Source: JADGNZ01 sp963715895
GTDB lineage: Bacteria; Acidobacteriota; Thermoanaerobaculia; Gp7-AA8
Assembly (NCBI GenBank): GCA_963715895.1
Contig: OY970284.1
Coordinates: 3,224,001 to 3,288,000, forward strand
Direction: 5' to 3'
Length of the DNA: 64,000 nt
Of the stretch, positions 15,459 to 25,323 are shown piece after piece. Made by a program: the position numbers and the translations under genes. The notes under the pieces are model-generated. The model saw only the letters and a program-made list of their open reading frames with translations, made no database searches and was not told the DNA's origin. Every line of letters starts with the position of its first letter. The stretch's first letter is position 1.

Positions 15459-18092
15459 ATGATCCGCCGTCTCGCCTTCCTCTCGCTGCTGTTCGCATCG
15501 ACGATTTACGCCCAGGCGCCGCATGAGCCATGGCGGACGATCGTCACGCCGCACTTCCGCGTTCACTATCCGGTCCAGTACGAGGCGTGGGCCACGCGGG
15601 TCGCGCAGCGGATCGAATCGGTGCGGGCGGCGGTGGTCGCAGAGGTCGGGTTCGCCCCGGAGACAGTCACCGACGTGATCGTCGAGAATCCGGACGCGGA
15701 GGCGAACGGCGTCACCATCTCCCTCCTCGATACGCCGCGCATCCTTCTCTTCGCCGAGCCGCCCGAGCCGGAGGATCAGATCGGCGAGTACTCGACCTGG
15801 ATCGACCTGCTGACCGTCCACGAGACCGCCCACCTCGTCCATCTGCTTCGCCCGTCGCGCAATCCGTTCGAGCGCGCGCTGGCGCACGTCGTTCCGCTCA
15901 ATCCGATCACGCGCCACGCGCCACGCTGGGTGCTGGAGGGTTACGCGACGCTGATCGAAGGCCGTATCACCGGCAGCGGCAGGCCGTCCGGTGCCATGCG
16001 CGCGGCCATCCTCCGTACGTGGGCGATGAACGGCCAACTCCCGACGTACGGGCAACTCGACTCCGACCACCGTTTCCTCGGTTTGTCGATGGCCTATCTC
16101 GCTGGTTCCGCGTTCCTCGAATGGCTGGTCGAGAAGAACGGCCCCGATTCGTTGCGTCACCTCTGGGCGCGCATGACCGCCCGCCAGCGCCGAAGCTTCG
16201 ATAACGCCTTCGCCGGTGTCTTCGGCGATACGCCGCGGCGGCTCTACGGCCGCTTCACCGCCGAGCTGACGGAGAACGCCATGACGGTGACGCACGCGGG
16301 TCATTGGACGGACGGTGAGTTGTGGCAGGAGACGTCCCGCGGCAGCGGCGATCCGGCTGTCTCGCCGGATGGCAAACAGTTGGCGATGGTGCTGCGCACC
16401 GAAAAAGGGGAGTCGAAACTCGTCGTCTACGCGACCGGTCCGGACGAAGAGGATGCCAAGCGGGAAACGCGGATCGCCGAAATGCTGCGACGCGATCCGG
16501 AGGATGTTGCGCCGATTCGCACGAAACCGTCGCCGCGCAAGCCGCTGCACTCGTTTCGACCGCCCGATGGCGGCGATATGGAAAACCCGCGCTGGACGGG
16601 CGACGGCGCTGCCGTCGTCTACACGCACAGGCAACCCGACCGTAACGGCTTCCTCCACCACGATCTCTTCCGCTGGACGCCGTCGACCGGGCGCAACGAA
16701 CGGATCACGCATCTCGCCGATGTGAAGGACGCCGATCCGATCGACGCCACGCACGCGATCGCCGTCCGCAACCGCTTCGGCGCGTCGCAGATCGTCATCG
16801 TCGATCTCGCCACCGGCGAGGTCACGCCGCGAACGCCGCCGTCGCTGGACGTCGTCTACTCGCATCCCCGCGTCGCTGCCGGCGGCCGTATCGCCTGGGC
16901 CGAGCATACGAGCGGGGAGTGGCATGTGGCGGTCGACGGGAAGCCGCTTCCCACAATCGGTGCGTTTGCTCCGGAGTGGGGTCCGAACGGCACGCTGTTC
17001 GCTGCGGTTGCCGGCCGCGGCTTCATCGACATCGCAAGGCTCGATGGAGAAGCCCCGTCGTTCATCACGCGCAGCGCCGGCATGGCGCTCGATCCGGCGC
17101 CGTCGCTTGACGGCTCTCTCTACTTCATGTCGCTCGATCCCGACGGCTACCATGTGCGACGTCTGACCGATACCTCGGCGGTCTCTCCGCAAACGATGGC
17201 CTTCGACCGTTCCCTCGTCCCGGCCCTCCCTCCCGCCCCCGCTACACCGGTCGTGCTGCGCGACGAGCCGGTTACGCCGGGCCCCTACGGACTTGGCAGA
17301 CAGGAATGGGGCACGATCTTCGGAGGACAGTACACGCCGCTCGGCAGCACCACCGAATTCGGTCTCCGTCTCGGCGACGTCGTCGGCCGTCTCGACACCA
17401 TCATCCTCGGCGCGATCGGCAGCAATCGGATGCCGCGCGGAGGCGCCATCGCCTCGGCCTGGCGCGGCCTTCCGATCACGCTCGGCGCTCATCTCTTCGA
17501 CTCGCGCGATACACGCGGCCTGGAGCTGCGCGCCACGCGCGACGCCGTCTTCCCCCTGGCCCGGCTCTCCATCAGCGGCGGCGGTCTCTTCGAACAACAC
17601 CGCAATCGCGCCTTCCTCGACGCCCATGCGATCACGAGGCAGCGGCGGATCGCCTCCGAGCGCATCGACATCGCCACCGACTCCGCGAATCACGTTCAGG
17701 GAACGGCCAGCGCCGAGCTCCGATCGGGGGGCCTGACCTTCGGTGCGTCACTCGCCGAAGGTCGCCACCTCACCCTCGGCGGCACCGCCTCGACCATCGA
17801 GCCCGACTCGCTCCTCATCGACCGCATCCTCGACCCCGCGCTCGAACGCGGCTCGCTTACCGCCGCAACCTATCGCGGGGAACGCCTCTCGATCGCCGCA
17901 TCCGGTCTCACCGCTTTCTGGCAGCGCCACCACCTCGCCAGCGACGTTGACCTCATCGGTGTCGAGAGCAACATCTCAGTGCCACCGATGCCCTTGGTCA
18001 AAACGCCGGCGCTCCAGCTCACCGCTGGCGTCGCGCAGGTGCGCCTCACGCGCAAAACGCGAGGGTGGGTGGGGGTGCGGTGGAAGCCGTAG
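15459..18092 (+). CDS. Secreted zincin with WD40-like beta-propeller, 877 aa
   Basis: The signal peptide is MIRRLAFLSLLFASTIYA. Residues ~25-260 form a peptidase MA-like zincin domain with HETAH (in LLTVHETAHLVHLL) and a downstream glutamate in WVLEGYATLIEG as the third ligand. The middle (about 290-580) is a TolB/WD40-like propeller with repeated DPAVSPDGKQLA-type and W-TGDGAAVVYTHR blades. The C-terminal 270 residues alternate short amphipathic strands and may be an outer-membrane beta barrel. It is probably a cell-envelope metallopeptidase. The start is at the ATG of the signal peptide, six codons after an upstream ATG. Confidence 0.75.
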   Translation: MIRRLAFLSLLFASTIYAQAPHEPWRTIVTPHFRVHYPVQYEAWATRVAQRIESVRAAVVAEVGFAPETVTDVIVENPDAEANGVTISLLDTPRILLFAEPPEPEDQIGEYSTWIDLLTVHETAHLVHLLRPSRNPFERALAHVVPLNPITRHAPRWVLEGYATLIEGRITGSGRPSGAMRAAILRTWAMNGQLPTYGQLDSDHRFLGLSMAYLAGSAFLEWLVEKNGPDSLRHLWARMTARQRRSFDNAFAGVFGDTPRRLYGRFTAELTENAMTVTHAGHWTDGELWQETSRGSGDPAVSPDGKQLAMVLRTEKGESKLVVYATGPDEEDAKRETRIAEMLRRDPEDVAPIRTKPSPRKPLHSFRPPDGGDMENPRWTGDGAAVVYTHRQPDRNGFLHHDLFRWTPSTGRNERITHLADVKDADPIDATHAIAVRNRFGASQIVIVDLATGEVTPRTPPSLDVVYSHPRVAAGGRIAWAEHTSGEWHVAVDGKPLPTIGAFAPEWGPNGTLFAAVAGRGFIDIARLDGEAPSFITRSAGMALDPAPSLDGSLYFMSLDPDGYHVRRLTDTSAVSPQTMAFDRSLVPALPPAPATPVVLRDEPVTPGPYGLGRQEWGTIFGGQYTPLGSTTEFGLRLGDVVGRLDTIILGAIGSNRMPRGGAIASAWRGLPITLGAHLFDSRDTRGLELRATRDAVFPLARLSISGGGLFEQHRNRAFLDAHAITRQRRIASERIDIATDSANHVQGTASAELRSGGLTFGASLAEGRHLTLGGTASTIEPDSLLIDRILDPALERGSLTAATYRGERLSIAASGLTAFWQRHHLASDVDLIGVESNISVPPMPLVKTPALQLTAGVAQVRLTRKTRGWVGVRWKP

Positions 18093-18132
18093 GTTTCAGT
18101 ACGAATGCAGCAATCTCTCAGTGAAGACGTCA

Positions 18133-19088
18133 TCAGGGGTCGCTATCGACGCTGGCAATGTCAGCAGCAGTCACCGCCGAAATGCTGACAGGCACACTAC
18201 GGTAGCCAAGGCCATCGAGCGTCTTCCTTATTGCTTGTGCATCCGCTTCGGAGCCAGCGATCACCTCGGCGATGGGCATTCGCAGGTTTCCAGATCCGGC
18301 ACTCCGTACAGGAACGTCCACGTACGGACGTCCATCGGATCGAGCGTTTACGCGTTTCTTTCGCTCCTCCGGATCGTTGCGTAGGAGTGGAAATACCGTT
18401 CGCCACTCATGCTCGACATTCCAATTCTCACTCTTAAGTGAAATCGAATGATGATTTAAGTGACTACAAAGTTTTTGGAAGCAAACATCTGAATAGCAGC
18501 GTCGCATACGTCATACCCGAATCGAGCAATATAACTAGACAATACCTTCTTTGCCGCGAATAGCAGTGGCGAGAGGAGGTCGATCTGTTGTGAAGGCGTG
18601 TAGGTGACACGCGCGACGAAAAAGGAAGAAGGATCTGAAGGCTCGCCCTCCATCCTGCCTGTTTCGAATCCGATCGCCACGCCCTTACCTTTGCTGCCAT
18701 ATCGAGACCAGAGCTTGACGGAATCGCGAAGAGAGCTGAAGGATGACACAAAGTACTGGATTGCGCTGTCATCTATCTCGTTGAAGAAGAAACGGCAGTA
18801 ATCGAAGAATTCAGAGGTCGCGTCACGACGATTCATCTCACTCCTAAAGAGATCGTTAACAGCCGCCCGACCGTGCCTCATTTCTGTCGAATCGTTCAAA
18901 TGTCGGAAGTGCGACATCCGGAACTTTCCGGAAGTCAGAATTGCCTGGTATGCCTGAAGAGACGTGTAATGGAAGATTCGGGGCGACGGTAACAAGTACA
19001 TGCGAAACAGAGGCCCTCGCAAAAGGGTCTCAAGTTCTTGTGTCAACGCCGGAATGGAAGAGATTGCCTGAGGTCTTGCGAACAGCAC
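18133..19088 (-). pseudogene. DUF2971 protein, frameshifted
   Basis: The N-terminal 210-codon frame (19088 down to 18456) has the DUF2971 opening FHYTSLQAYQAILTSGKFRMS and HLNDSTEMRHG. It ends abruptly after MFASKNFVVT. The missing C-terminal half is in another frame down to 18133, starting LCSHLNHHSIS and containing the typical EHEWRTVFPL. Adding one base to the run of five A on the coding strand (18472-18476 here) would fuse them into about 318 residues. DUF2971 proteins are uncharacterised and common in accessory and defence-rich regions. The AT content is visibly higher than in neighbouring genes, suggesting transfer. Confidence 0.75.
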
Positions 19089-19168
19089 ACTTCAATTTAG
19101 CATGTCAAAGCCCCAGGGCGTAGCGTTGATCGACATTTCCCCATCAACCCGCGCTATCATCCGCCCCC

Positions 19169-20131
19169 ATGATTCACTTCCACAACGGTGACGTCGCTGC
19201 ATCGCTGGCGCGGCGGGCCGGCGTTCCGGGGCGGCACGTTCCCTTTCGCGAATCGCTCGTCGGCGGGCCGGTGCGGCCGAACCTTCCGATGCATGAATGG
19301 GTCGAAGAGCGCGCGCTCTTCCTCTCCGAGCATTACGGCGAGAAGCTGCTGCGCATCCGCAACGAGCTGCTCGAGCAGGAGCTCAATCTCGACAAGGCAC
19401 GCGAGGAAGAGGAAATCGTCCTCTGGTTCGAGCACGATCTCTTCTGCCTCATTCACCTGCTGTATCTGTTCTCGCGATTGTCCAAGGCACGGCGGATCAC
19501 GCTGATCTGGTCGCCGCAGCCGCTGGGGACGCAGTCGGAGGAGGATCTCTTCAACCTCTTCCAGTCACGCTCCGCCGTCGTCCCGGCCATGGCCAGCGCG
19601 GCGGCGCTGGCGTGGCGCGCGTTCGCCTCCGACGATCCTACGTCGCTGAACCGTTTCCTCGGCGCGGACGTCGCCGACTTCCCCTTCCTTCGCGACGGTT
19701 TTCTCCTGCATGCTTCGCGCTTCCCGTCGACGTACAACGGCCTCGGCGAAGTCGAGCGCCGCGCGGTCGAGGCCATCGATGCCGGCTCCTCTGACTTCAT
19801 CTCGCTCTTCACCCGCTTCGACTCCAGACCGCCCCGTTTCGGATTCGGCGATGGCGAGTTCCTGCGCCATCTGAAACATCTCTCCAGCGCCGCGGTGCCG
19901 GTGATCACGATCATCGGCGAAGAAAAGGCCAATCCGCCCAAAGCACTCTTCACCATCACCCCCGCGGGCCGGAACGTGATCGATGGCACCGTCGACTTCA
20001 TCGAGGTCAACCTCGGCAACGGAAGCCAGGCCGGCTTCTGGCTCGGCGGCGCGCACCTGACGCGTGAGAGGATGTGGCGATGGGACGCCGCCCTACGGCA
20101 GATCGTGCCGAGCCAGCCTGCCGCCTCTTAA
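19169..20131 (+). CDS. DUF1835 domain protein
   Basis: This 320-aa soluble protein has an N-terminal DUF1835 domain (MIHFHNGDVAASLARRAGVPG, then the PFRESLVGGPV and FLSEHYG blocks, and EEEIVLWFEHDLFCLIHLLY). The C-terminal half is of the type that usually accompanies it (FLLHASRFPSTYNGLGEVER, then LFTITPAGRNVIDG). Function is unknown. The gene overlaps the following hydrolase by about 50 bases, so they are probably cotranscribed. Confidence 0.85.
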   Translation: MIHFHNGDVAASLARRAGVPGRHVPFRESLVGGPVRPNLPMHEWVEERALFLSEHYGEKLLRIRNELLEQELNLDKAREEEEIVLWFEHDLFCLIHLLYLFSRLSKARRITLIWSPQPLGTQSEEDLFNLFQSRSAVVPAMASAAALAWRAFASDDPTSLNRFLGADVADFPFLRDGFLLHASRFPSTYNGLGEVERRAVEAIDAGSSDFISLFTRFDSRPPRFGFGDGEFLRHLKHLSSAAVPVITIIGEEKANPPKALFTITPAGRNVIDGTVDFIEVNLGNGSQAGFWLGGAHLTRERMWRWDAALRQIVPSQPAAS

Positions 20132-20967
20132 GGTTCGAAGCGGCCGGCGGCGTGGCGCTGGCAGGCTTGCTGTATGAGCCCGATCGCGCGTCGAAGCGCG
20201 CCGTGATCTGGCTGCACGGCATGGGCGCCTCGGTGTTCGAATCGCGGCGCACGAATCTTCTGGCCGAGGTGTTCGTGGGGAGAGGGATGGCATTCTTCCC
20301 GTTCAACAATCGCGGTTCCGGCATCGTTCGCCGAGCGGGCGACGGCCTCGGCGGGGCCGCCTTCGAGCGCATCCGCGATTGCGTCGCCGACATCGACGGC
20401 GCCATCCGCGAGCTCTGGCGCCGCGGCTACCGCGACATCACCCTGGCAGGCCACTCCACCGGCGCCAACAAGATCGCCGTCTACGATCACTACAAGCCGC
20501 GCAACCGCGCCAGACGCTACGTCCTCATCGCCGGCGGCGACGACACCGGACTAATGTACAAGCAACTCGGCGCACGCCGTTTCCGCGCCCTGCTGACGAA
20601 GGCAATAGCGATGCGGCGCGGCGACGCGCTCGCGCCGCCTATCGCCGGCTCGATGATGAGCTGGCGCGCACTCTACGACGTCGCCAACCCGAACGGCGAC
20701 TACAACGTCTTCCCCTTCCACGAGGTCATGAACGGGACAAGGCTCTCACGCCGTCCCTTCCGATACGTCCACGCCATCCGCAAACCGTCGCTCTACATCT
20801 ACGGCGACCGCGACGAATTCTGTTTCGGCGACGTTCCGGGCTGCGTGGCCATCCTCTCGCGATACATCAGCGATCGGGCGGAGATCGTCGTGATGAATGA
20901 TGCGGATCACGCTTTCAGCGGCAGGGAGGGGGAGCTGGGTGGGGTGATTGCGGAATGGATCAGATAA
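20080..20967 (+). CDS. Alpha/beta hydrolase
   Basis: This 295-aa alpha/beta hydrolase has the oxyanion region AVIWLHGMGASVFESR, a nucleophile elbow GHSTGANK (serine), an acid in IYGDRDEF and a terminal histidine in NDADHAFSG. It is most like DUF1749/serine-hydrolase proteins with unknown substrate. The start is set at the ATG at 20080; a GTG lies two codons upstream. Both overlap the DUF1835 gene. Confidence 0.85.
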   Translation: MGRRPTADRAEPACRLLRFEAAGGVALAGLLYEPDRASKRAVIWLHGMGASVFESRRTNLLAEVFVGRGMAFFPFNNRGSGIVRRAGDGLGGAAFERIRDCVADIDGAIRELWRRGYRDITLAGHSTGANKIAVYDHYKPRNRARRYVLIAGGDDTGLMYKQLGARRFRALLTKAIAMRRGDALAPPIAGSMMSWRALYDVANPNGDYNVFPFHEVMNGTRLSRRPFRYVHAIRKPSLYIYGDRDEFCFGDVPGCVAILSRYISDRAEIVVMNDADHAFSGREGELGGVIAEWIR

Positions 20968-21017
20968 GGCCGGGATATGGGAGAGCTGATGTCAGCCCTC
21001 CCGGTTTTGCTCGGGGT

Positions 21018-21254
21018 TCAACGGCCAGCCTGCTGCGTGCTGGCGACGTTGCTTGCTCCCGGCACACTCGGATTGTTCACCGGCGTGCGGAGTGAGGATG
21101 CCGCTCCCGAACTGCCTGCTGGCGGGGTATACGGCCCGGGCATGGGGTTGGCTGGCTTGCTGTAACCGCCGCCCGACCCGCACCCGATCAAGCCGAGGGA
21201 GAGTGCGCCGCAGGCTACCAACGTGAGGAACAGACTGCTTCGTTTGCGATCCAT
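21018..21254 (-). CDS. Small lipoprotein, 78 aa
   Basis: An N-terminal lipoprotein signal with lipobox LGLIGC (cysteine at residue 25) is followed by a Gly/Ser/Pro-rich, disordered mature segment of about 53 residues. No domain is recognised. It is probably anchored in the envelope. It runs opposite to its neighbours and has its own ~160-base upstream gap. Confidence 0.65.
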   Translation of the reverse strand: MDRKRSSLFLTLVACGALSLGLIGCGSGGGYSKPANPMPGPYTPPAGSSGAASSLRTPVNNPSVPGASNVASTQQAGR

Positions 21255-21446
21255 GATTTCCTCCGAACTTCATAGAGGAGCGTGTTGTACGCTCCTGTGA
21301 GTTAATTATTCAAAGTTTGTACCTGCTTTATTTGTACTAACGCGCTTACGATGAGGTTGCTCCGATACACGATGACTGATGTGGCAGGCTGATCGGGACG
21401 GGCATCGTCTTGCTCGATGCGAACTAAACAGTTATTGTGCGTGAAC

Positions 21447-23015
21447 GTGACCCGAAAGATCGTTCCCTTTCTACTCGTCCTCTTCGCTCTTCCCGCCGCC
21501 GCTTCCGTCGATTACATCCTGTCGGTTACCAGCGTCATCTCGCCGGTCGATCCGGGTGTTCGTGCACGCGTCAGTGCCTTCGTGTCGCCGGTCTGCTGCC
21601 GCACGGATGACCCTACCGACGCGACAGTCACCATTCCGCTGCCGCCGGGATCGACGAACATCAGTGCGCCGGGTGAGTTCGGCGGCTGGGCATGCGGCAT
21701 CGCCGGGACGACCGTCACCTGCACAACCCATCTGGCCGCCATGCCGCCATTTCCCGGAATCATCGTCGACTTCAATGTGCCGTCGTCGCCGGACGGGCTC
21801 AGCTTCCTCGGCAAGGCCACGCTCACCACGACGGTCACCGACGATCACCCCGAGAGCAACGTCGCAGACGTCTTCGTAAACGTCTATCGCATGCTGGTGG
21901 TGACGACCGCGGACGATTTCGGCGCAGGCTCGTTGCGCGACAACATCACGCGGGCGAACACGCTGTGCGACACGAACGCCTGCAAGATGACATTTGCCGG
22001 GCCGGTGACGATCGAGCCGAAGTCGCCGCTCCCGGCGATCACCGTCGGCATGTTGATCGACGGCGGCGTCGCGCTCCGCACGTCGCTCGACGTCGAGCGT
22101 CCCGTGGAGATCAGCGGCGCCAAAGCCGGTTTCGCCAACGGCCTCGAGATCCGCACGTTTCGCGGTGTCACGCTGCGCGGCATCACCATCAACGGCTTCG
22201 TTGCAAACGGCCTCGTGCTCGCGGAACCGAAGGCGCCACCGACGAGCGGGCAGGCGCAGATCACGGTTGAAGGCTGCTTCATCGGCACCAACACCACCGC
22301 CACGGAAGCGCGGCCGAACGGCATGCGCGGCATCGCCATCGAGACGCCGTTCACGAACGCCTTTGTCGACAACTGCACGATCAGCGGCAACCGGTACAGC
22401 GGCATTGCCGTCTGGGACGCTGCGGGTGTGTACATCTCTTCCTGCCGCATTGGGGCTGGCCGCAACGGCATGCCCCTCGGCAACGGAGCCAGCGGCGTCT
22501 TCGTCGATGGCGGAGCCGTTGCCGTGGGCGGCAACGCCGGAGCTGTCGCCTACAATCACGACTTCGGCGTCGGCGTCGGTTTGCATGCGCTGCACGTTAC
22601 AGCCATGCCCGAGATCATTTTCGCGAACGGGGTTCAGGACTTTGACTGGGGCCTCGATGGCCCGACGCGCATCGATCCGTCCGGCCGGATGCCCCCGGCT
22701 CCGGTGTTCCTCGACGCCGCGTACGACCCGGCGCGGAACGTCACCACGGTACGAGGCGTCATACCCCACGAAAGTCTCACGCCGGTTCGGTTTGCCTACC
22801 TCGAGGTCATTGTTTATGAAGAAGCTGGCCACCAAAGTCGCGCCAACACTCTCGTCACCGCCCGATCGAGCGACGGGGACTTTCCGTTTGCGGTTACGAT
22901 CCAGGGTGATATGCGCGGCCACACCCTGGTTGGACAATCCAACAGCTACCTTTATCTCGATGCACTTCCGATGGATTCATCCGAGCTGAGCGTGCCGATC
23001 GAGGTGCACCCGTGA
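21447..23015 (+). CDS. Secreted right-handed beta-helix protein (CSLREA-like), paralogue 1
   Basis: This protein of about 522 aa has a signal peptide (PFLLVLFALPAAAS). A DUF11-like beta-sandwich follows (residues ~20-135), then VVTTADDFGAGSLRDNITRAN, the motif that opens CSLREA/parallel-beta-helix proteins. The beta-helix repeats have GVTLRGITINGF, VDNCTISGNRYSGIAV and SSCRIGAGRNG turns. A C-terminal beta domain follows after RMPPAPVFLDAAYD. It is probably an extracellular or surface protein. The GTG at 21447 is chosen because the downstream paralogue begins the same way (V-T-x-K-I); an ATG at 21417 is the alternative. It overlaps the paralogue by 4 bases. Confidence 0.8.
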   Translation: MTRKIVPFLLVLFALPAAASVDYILSVTSVISPVDPGVRARVSAFVSPVCCRTDDPTDATVTIPLPPGSTNISAPGEFGGWACGIAGTTVTCTTHLAAMPPFPGIIVDFNVPSSPDGLSFLGKATLTTTVTDDHPESNVADVFVNVYRMLVVTTADDFGAGSLRDNITRANTLCDTNACKMTFAGPVTIEPKSPLPAITVGMLIDGGVALRTSLDVERPVEISGAKAGFANGLEIRTFRGVTLRGITINGFVANGLVLAEPKAPPTSGQAQITVEGCFIGTNTTATEARPNGMRGIAIETPFTNAFVDNCTISGNRYSGIAVWDAAGVYISSCRIGAGRNGMPLGNGASGVFVDGGAVAVGGNAGAVAYNHDFGVGVGLHALHVTAMPEIIFANGVQDFDWGLDGPTRIDPSGRMPPAPVFLDAAYDPARNVTTVRGVIPHESLTPVRFAYLEVIVYEEAGHQSRANTLVTARSSDGDFPFAVTIQGDMRGHTLVGQSNSYLYLDALPMDSSELSVPIEVHP

Positions 23016-24589
23016 CGCCAAAGATCCTTCTCGCCGTTTTCGTTCTCTTCCTCTTTGCCGCCTTCCCGGCCGCCGCAACGGTCAGCATCTTTCTGGCGGC
23101 CCAGGGCTCGCAGAATCCGCCGGTGCGGTCCGGTAGCCGCGTGGCGTGGAACCTGTTCGCTGATCGATCGGTTGACGACACCAATACCGAGGCGGTAGAC
23201 GTGGTCATCACCATGACGGTGCCTTCCGTCATCGCGAACTTCACCGCCAGCGGAGATCAGTGGAGTTGCTCGACCTCGTCGACGACGACCGTTTGCGGCA
23301 CATCGCTGGCCGCGCCGACGGCTTTCTCGAAGCCGCTGCAGGTCGCATTCGACGCGCCGACAACGACCGACGGCGGACGGTTCGTCATTCCGGCGACGCT
23401 GGCCACGTCGTTGCCGAATACCCATCCGAGCATCTCGGCGGAGCTGGTGGTCAACGTCTACCGCTCCTTTGCCGTGACGACGGCGGACGACTTCGGCGCC
23501 GGTTCCTTCCGTGAGGTAATCGCGCGCGCCAACGAGCGCTGTGACTTCACGGTCGCCTGCCTGGTTACCTTTGCCGGGCCGATGACGATCGAGCCGCAAT
23601 CGCCGCTGCCGGCGGTGACGGCGTGCAACCTCACCATCGACGGCGGCATCGCGCCGGACGCCTCTCAGGACATCCGCCGGCCCGTGGAGATCAGCGGCGC
23701 GAAAGCGGGCTTTGCGAACGGACTGGAAATTCTCTCCTCGTGCGGCGTTACGGTTCTGGGTCTGACCGTCAACAACTTCGCCGAGAACGGGATCCTGCTG
23801 GCGGAGACTCACGCGAACGATTACCGCGTGCAGCGGACACTGACGGTCGAAAGTTGCTTCATCGGCACCGACACGAATGCCAGCGAGGCACGGCCGAATG
23901 GGTTGCGCGGGATCTCCGTCGAGTCGCCATTCGCCATCGCCGCGATCTCGAACAGCACCATCAGCGGCAATCAACGCAGCGGTGTGGCCGTCTGGTCCGC
24001 GTTGCTCACCGGGATCGGTTCGTGCCGCATGGGTGTCGGACGTGATGGACGTGCGCTCGGCAACGGCGCCAGCGGCGTCCTCATCAACGGTGGCAACGCG
24101 ACGATTGGAGGCACCATCGCCTACAACCGCGATTTCGGCGTCGCCGTCGGGCCGGATGCGCTGCACGTCAATGCCGGGATCGATGGGATCTTCGCGAACG
24201 GCCTTTTCGACTACGACTGGGGACTGAACGGACCGACGCGCACCGATCCCTCCGGGCGCATGCCGCCGGCGCCGGTGCTGATCGACGCGGTGTATGACCC
24301 GGTCCACAAGATGACCACCGTTCGCGGCGTGTTGCCGGCCGAGGGAAGGCACACCGGATTTCATCAATATTCGATCCGGATCTTCAAGAGCAGCGGGGGC
24401 GGCTATATCGCCCAGGATCCCCAGACGAACTTATCGGCCACGGTGACCGGCGACATTTCGTTCACGATGAATGTCCCCGGCGATCTGCGGAACCAGGTAC
24501 TCGTCGGCCAGACGATCTTCACCGAGGATATCGAGGAGGGCGAGGGGACCGACTCCTCGGAGATCAGCGCGCCTATCGTTGCGCATTAG
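23012..24589 (+). CDS. Secreted right-handed beta-helix protein, paralogue 2
   Basis: This 525-aa protein has the same architecture as the gene before it: signal peptide (LLAVFVLFLFAAFPAAA), beta-sandwich, VTTADDFGAGSFREVIARAN, beta-helix with CFIGTDTNASEARPNGLRG, and RMPPAPVLIDAVYD before the tail. The two share blocks such as EISGAKAGFANGLEI almost unchanged, showing a tandem duplication. The GTG start overlaps the upstream stop (GTGA), so expression is coupled. Ligand and role are unknown. Confidence 0.85.
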   Translation: MTPKILLAVFVLFLFAAFPAAATVSIFLAAQGSQNPPVRSGSRVAWNLFADRSVDDTNTEAVDVVITMTVPSVIANFTASGDQWSCSTSSTTTVCGTSLAAPTAFSKPLQVAFDAPTTTDGGRFVIPATLATSLPNTHPSISAELVVNVYRSFAVTTADDFGAGSFREVIARANERCDFTVACLVTFAGPMTIEPQSPLPAVTACNLTIDGGIAPDASQDIRRPVEISGAKAGFANGLEILSSCGVTVLGLTVNNFAENGILLAETHANDYRVQRTLTVESCFIGTDTNASEARPNGLRGISVESPFAIAAISNSTISGNQRSGVAVWSALLTGIGSCRMGVGRDGRALGNGASGVLINGGNATIGGTIAYNRDFGVAVGPDALHVNAGIDGIFANGLFDYDWGLNGPTRTDPSGRMPPAPVLIDAVYDPVHKMTTVRGVLPAEGRHTGFHQYSIRIFKSSGGGYIAQDPQTNLSATVTGDISFTMNVPGDLRNQVLVGQTIFTEDIEEGEGTDSSEISAPIVAH

Positions 24590-24600
24590 AATCCGCGCGC

Positions 24601-25320
24601 TTGTCCTGGCCCATCGAACAGACCGGCATCGGCCGCATCGTCGTTCCGCCGTCGCTGCCGGCCGGCTTCGCCCTTTTCTACACGACCATCGATTTCGATG
24701 GACGCCTTGACCAGGACGCCGCCGCTCGGCTGATGCGTATCGTGCACGATCGCTTCGGCATCGATGCCACCCTCTCCACCTGCGTCCAGGTGCACGGTAA
24801 AAGCGTGGTGCGGGCAACCAGCGGAACGGGATGGCGCGAGTGCGACTCGTGCGACGCGCTCTTCTCGTCCGACTCCGGTACCGCCCTCGGCATCAAGGTT
24901 GCGGACTGTCTTCCGATCACCATCGCCGACATGGACCGCGGCATCATCGCCAACATCCATTCCGGATGGCGCGGAGCCGTGCAGAAGATCGCGGCAGAAG
25001 CGATCGAGGTCCTCAGCACCGTAAGCGCCAGTGCCCAGGCGTGGCTCGGGCCATCCATCCGCGTCTGCTGCTTCGAAGTAGGGGAGGAAGTCGTCGATGA
25101 GTTTCGTAAGTCGTACGCCGAGGCGGAGTCGTTTATCGATCGAAGCGGCGTCAGACCGCACATCGACCTGCCCGGCCTGACAACCGCTCTGCTCATCGAA
25201 CGCGGCTTCGCGCCGGAGCACATTCACGACTCCCGCCTCTGCACGCGATGCGACGGTTCGATCTTCCACTCTTACCGCCGCGAGCGAGGTGGACGCAACC
25301 TTGCAATTGCCGCTCGGTAG
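24601..25320 (+). CDS. Laccase-domain (YfiH/PgeF) family protein
   Basis: This 239-aa protein is of the multicopper-like YfiH fold, now linked to purine nucleoside phosphorylase / adenosine deaminase activity and peptidoglycan-edit proofreading. The zinc-ligand pattern is complete: His65 in CVQVHGK, Cys103 in ADCLPI and His120 in IHSGWRG. The tail SYRRERGGRNLAIA is typical. The start is a TTG at 24601, giving a normal family N terminus. The class A PBP begins 4 bases after its stop, so the two envelope-related genes are probably one transcript. Confidence 0.88.
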   Translation: MSWPIEQTGIGRIVVPPSLPAGFALFYTTIDFDGRLDQDAAARLMRIVHDRFGIDATLSTCVQVHGKSVVRATSGTGWRECDSCDALFSSDSGTALGIKVADCLPITIADMDRGIIANIHSGWRGAVQKIAAEAIEVLSTVSASAQAWLGPSIRVCCFEVGEEVVDEFRKSYAEAESFIDRSGVRPHIDLPGLTTALLIERGFAPEHIHDSRLCTRCDGSIFHSYRRERGGRNLAIAAR

Positions 25321-25323
25321 CAA

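Noticed and set aside
15267..17693. 808-codon open frame antisense to the zincin/propeller gene
   Set aside because: Arg/Asp-rich composition with no domain pattern; it is a high-GC antisense shadow of a clearly recognisable gene.
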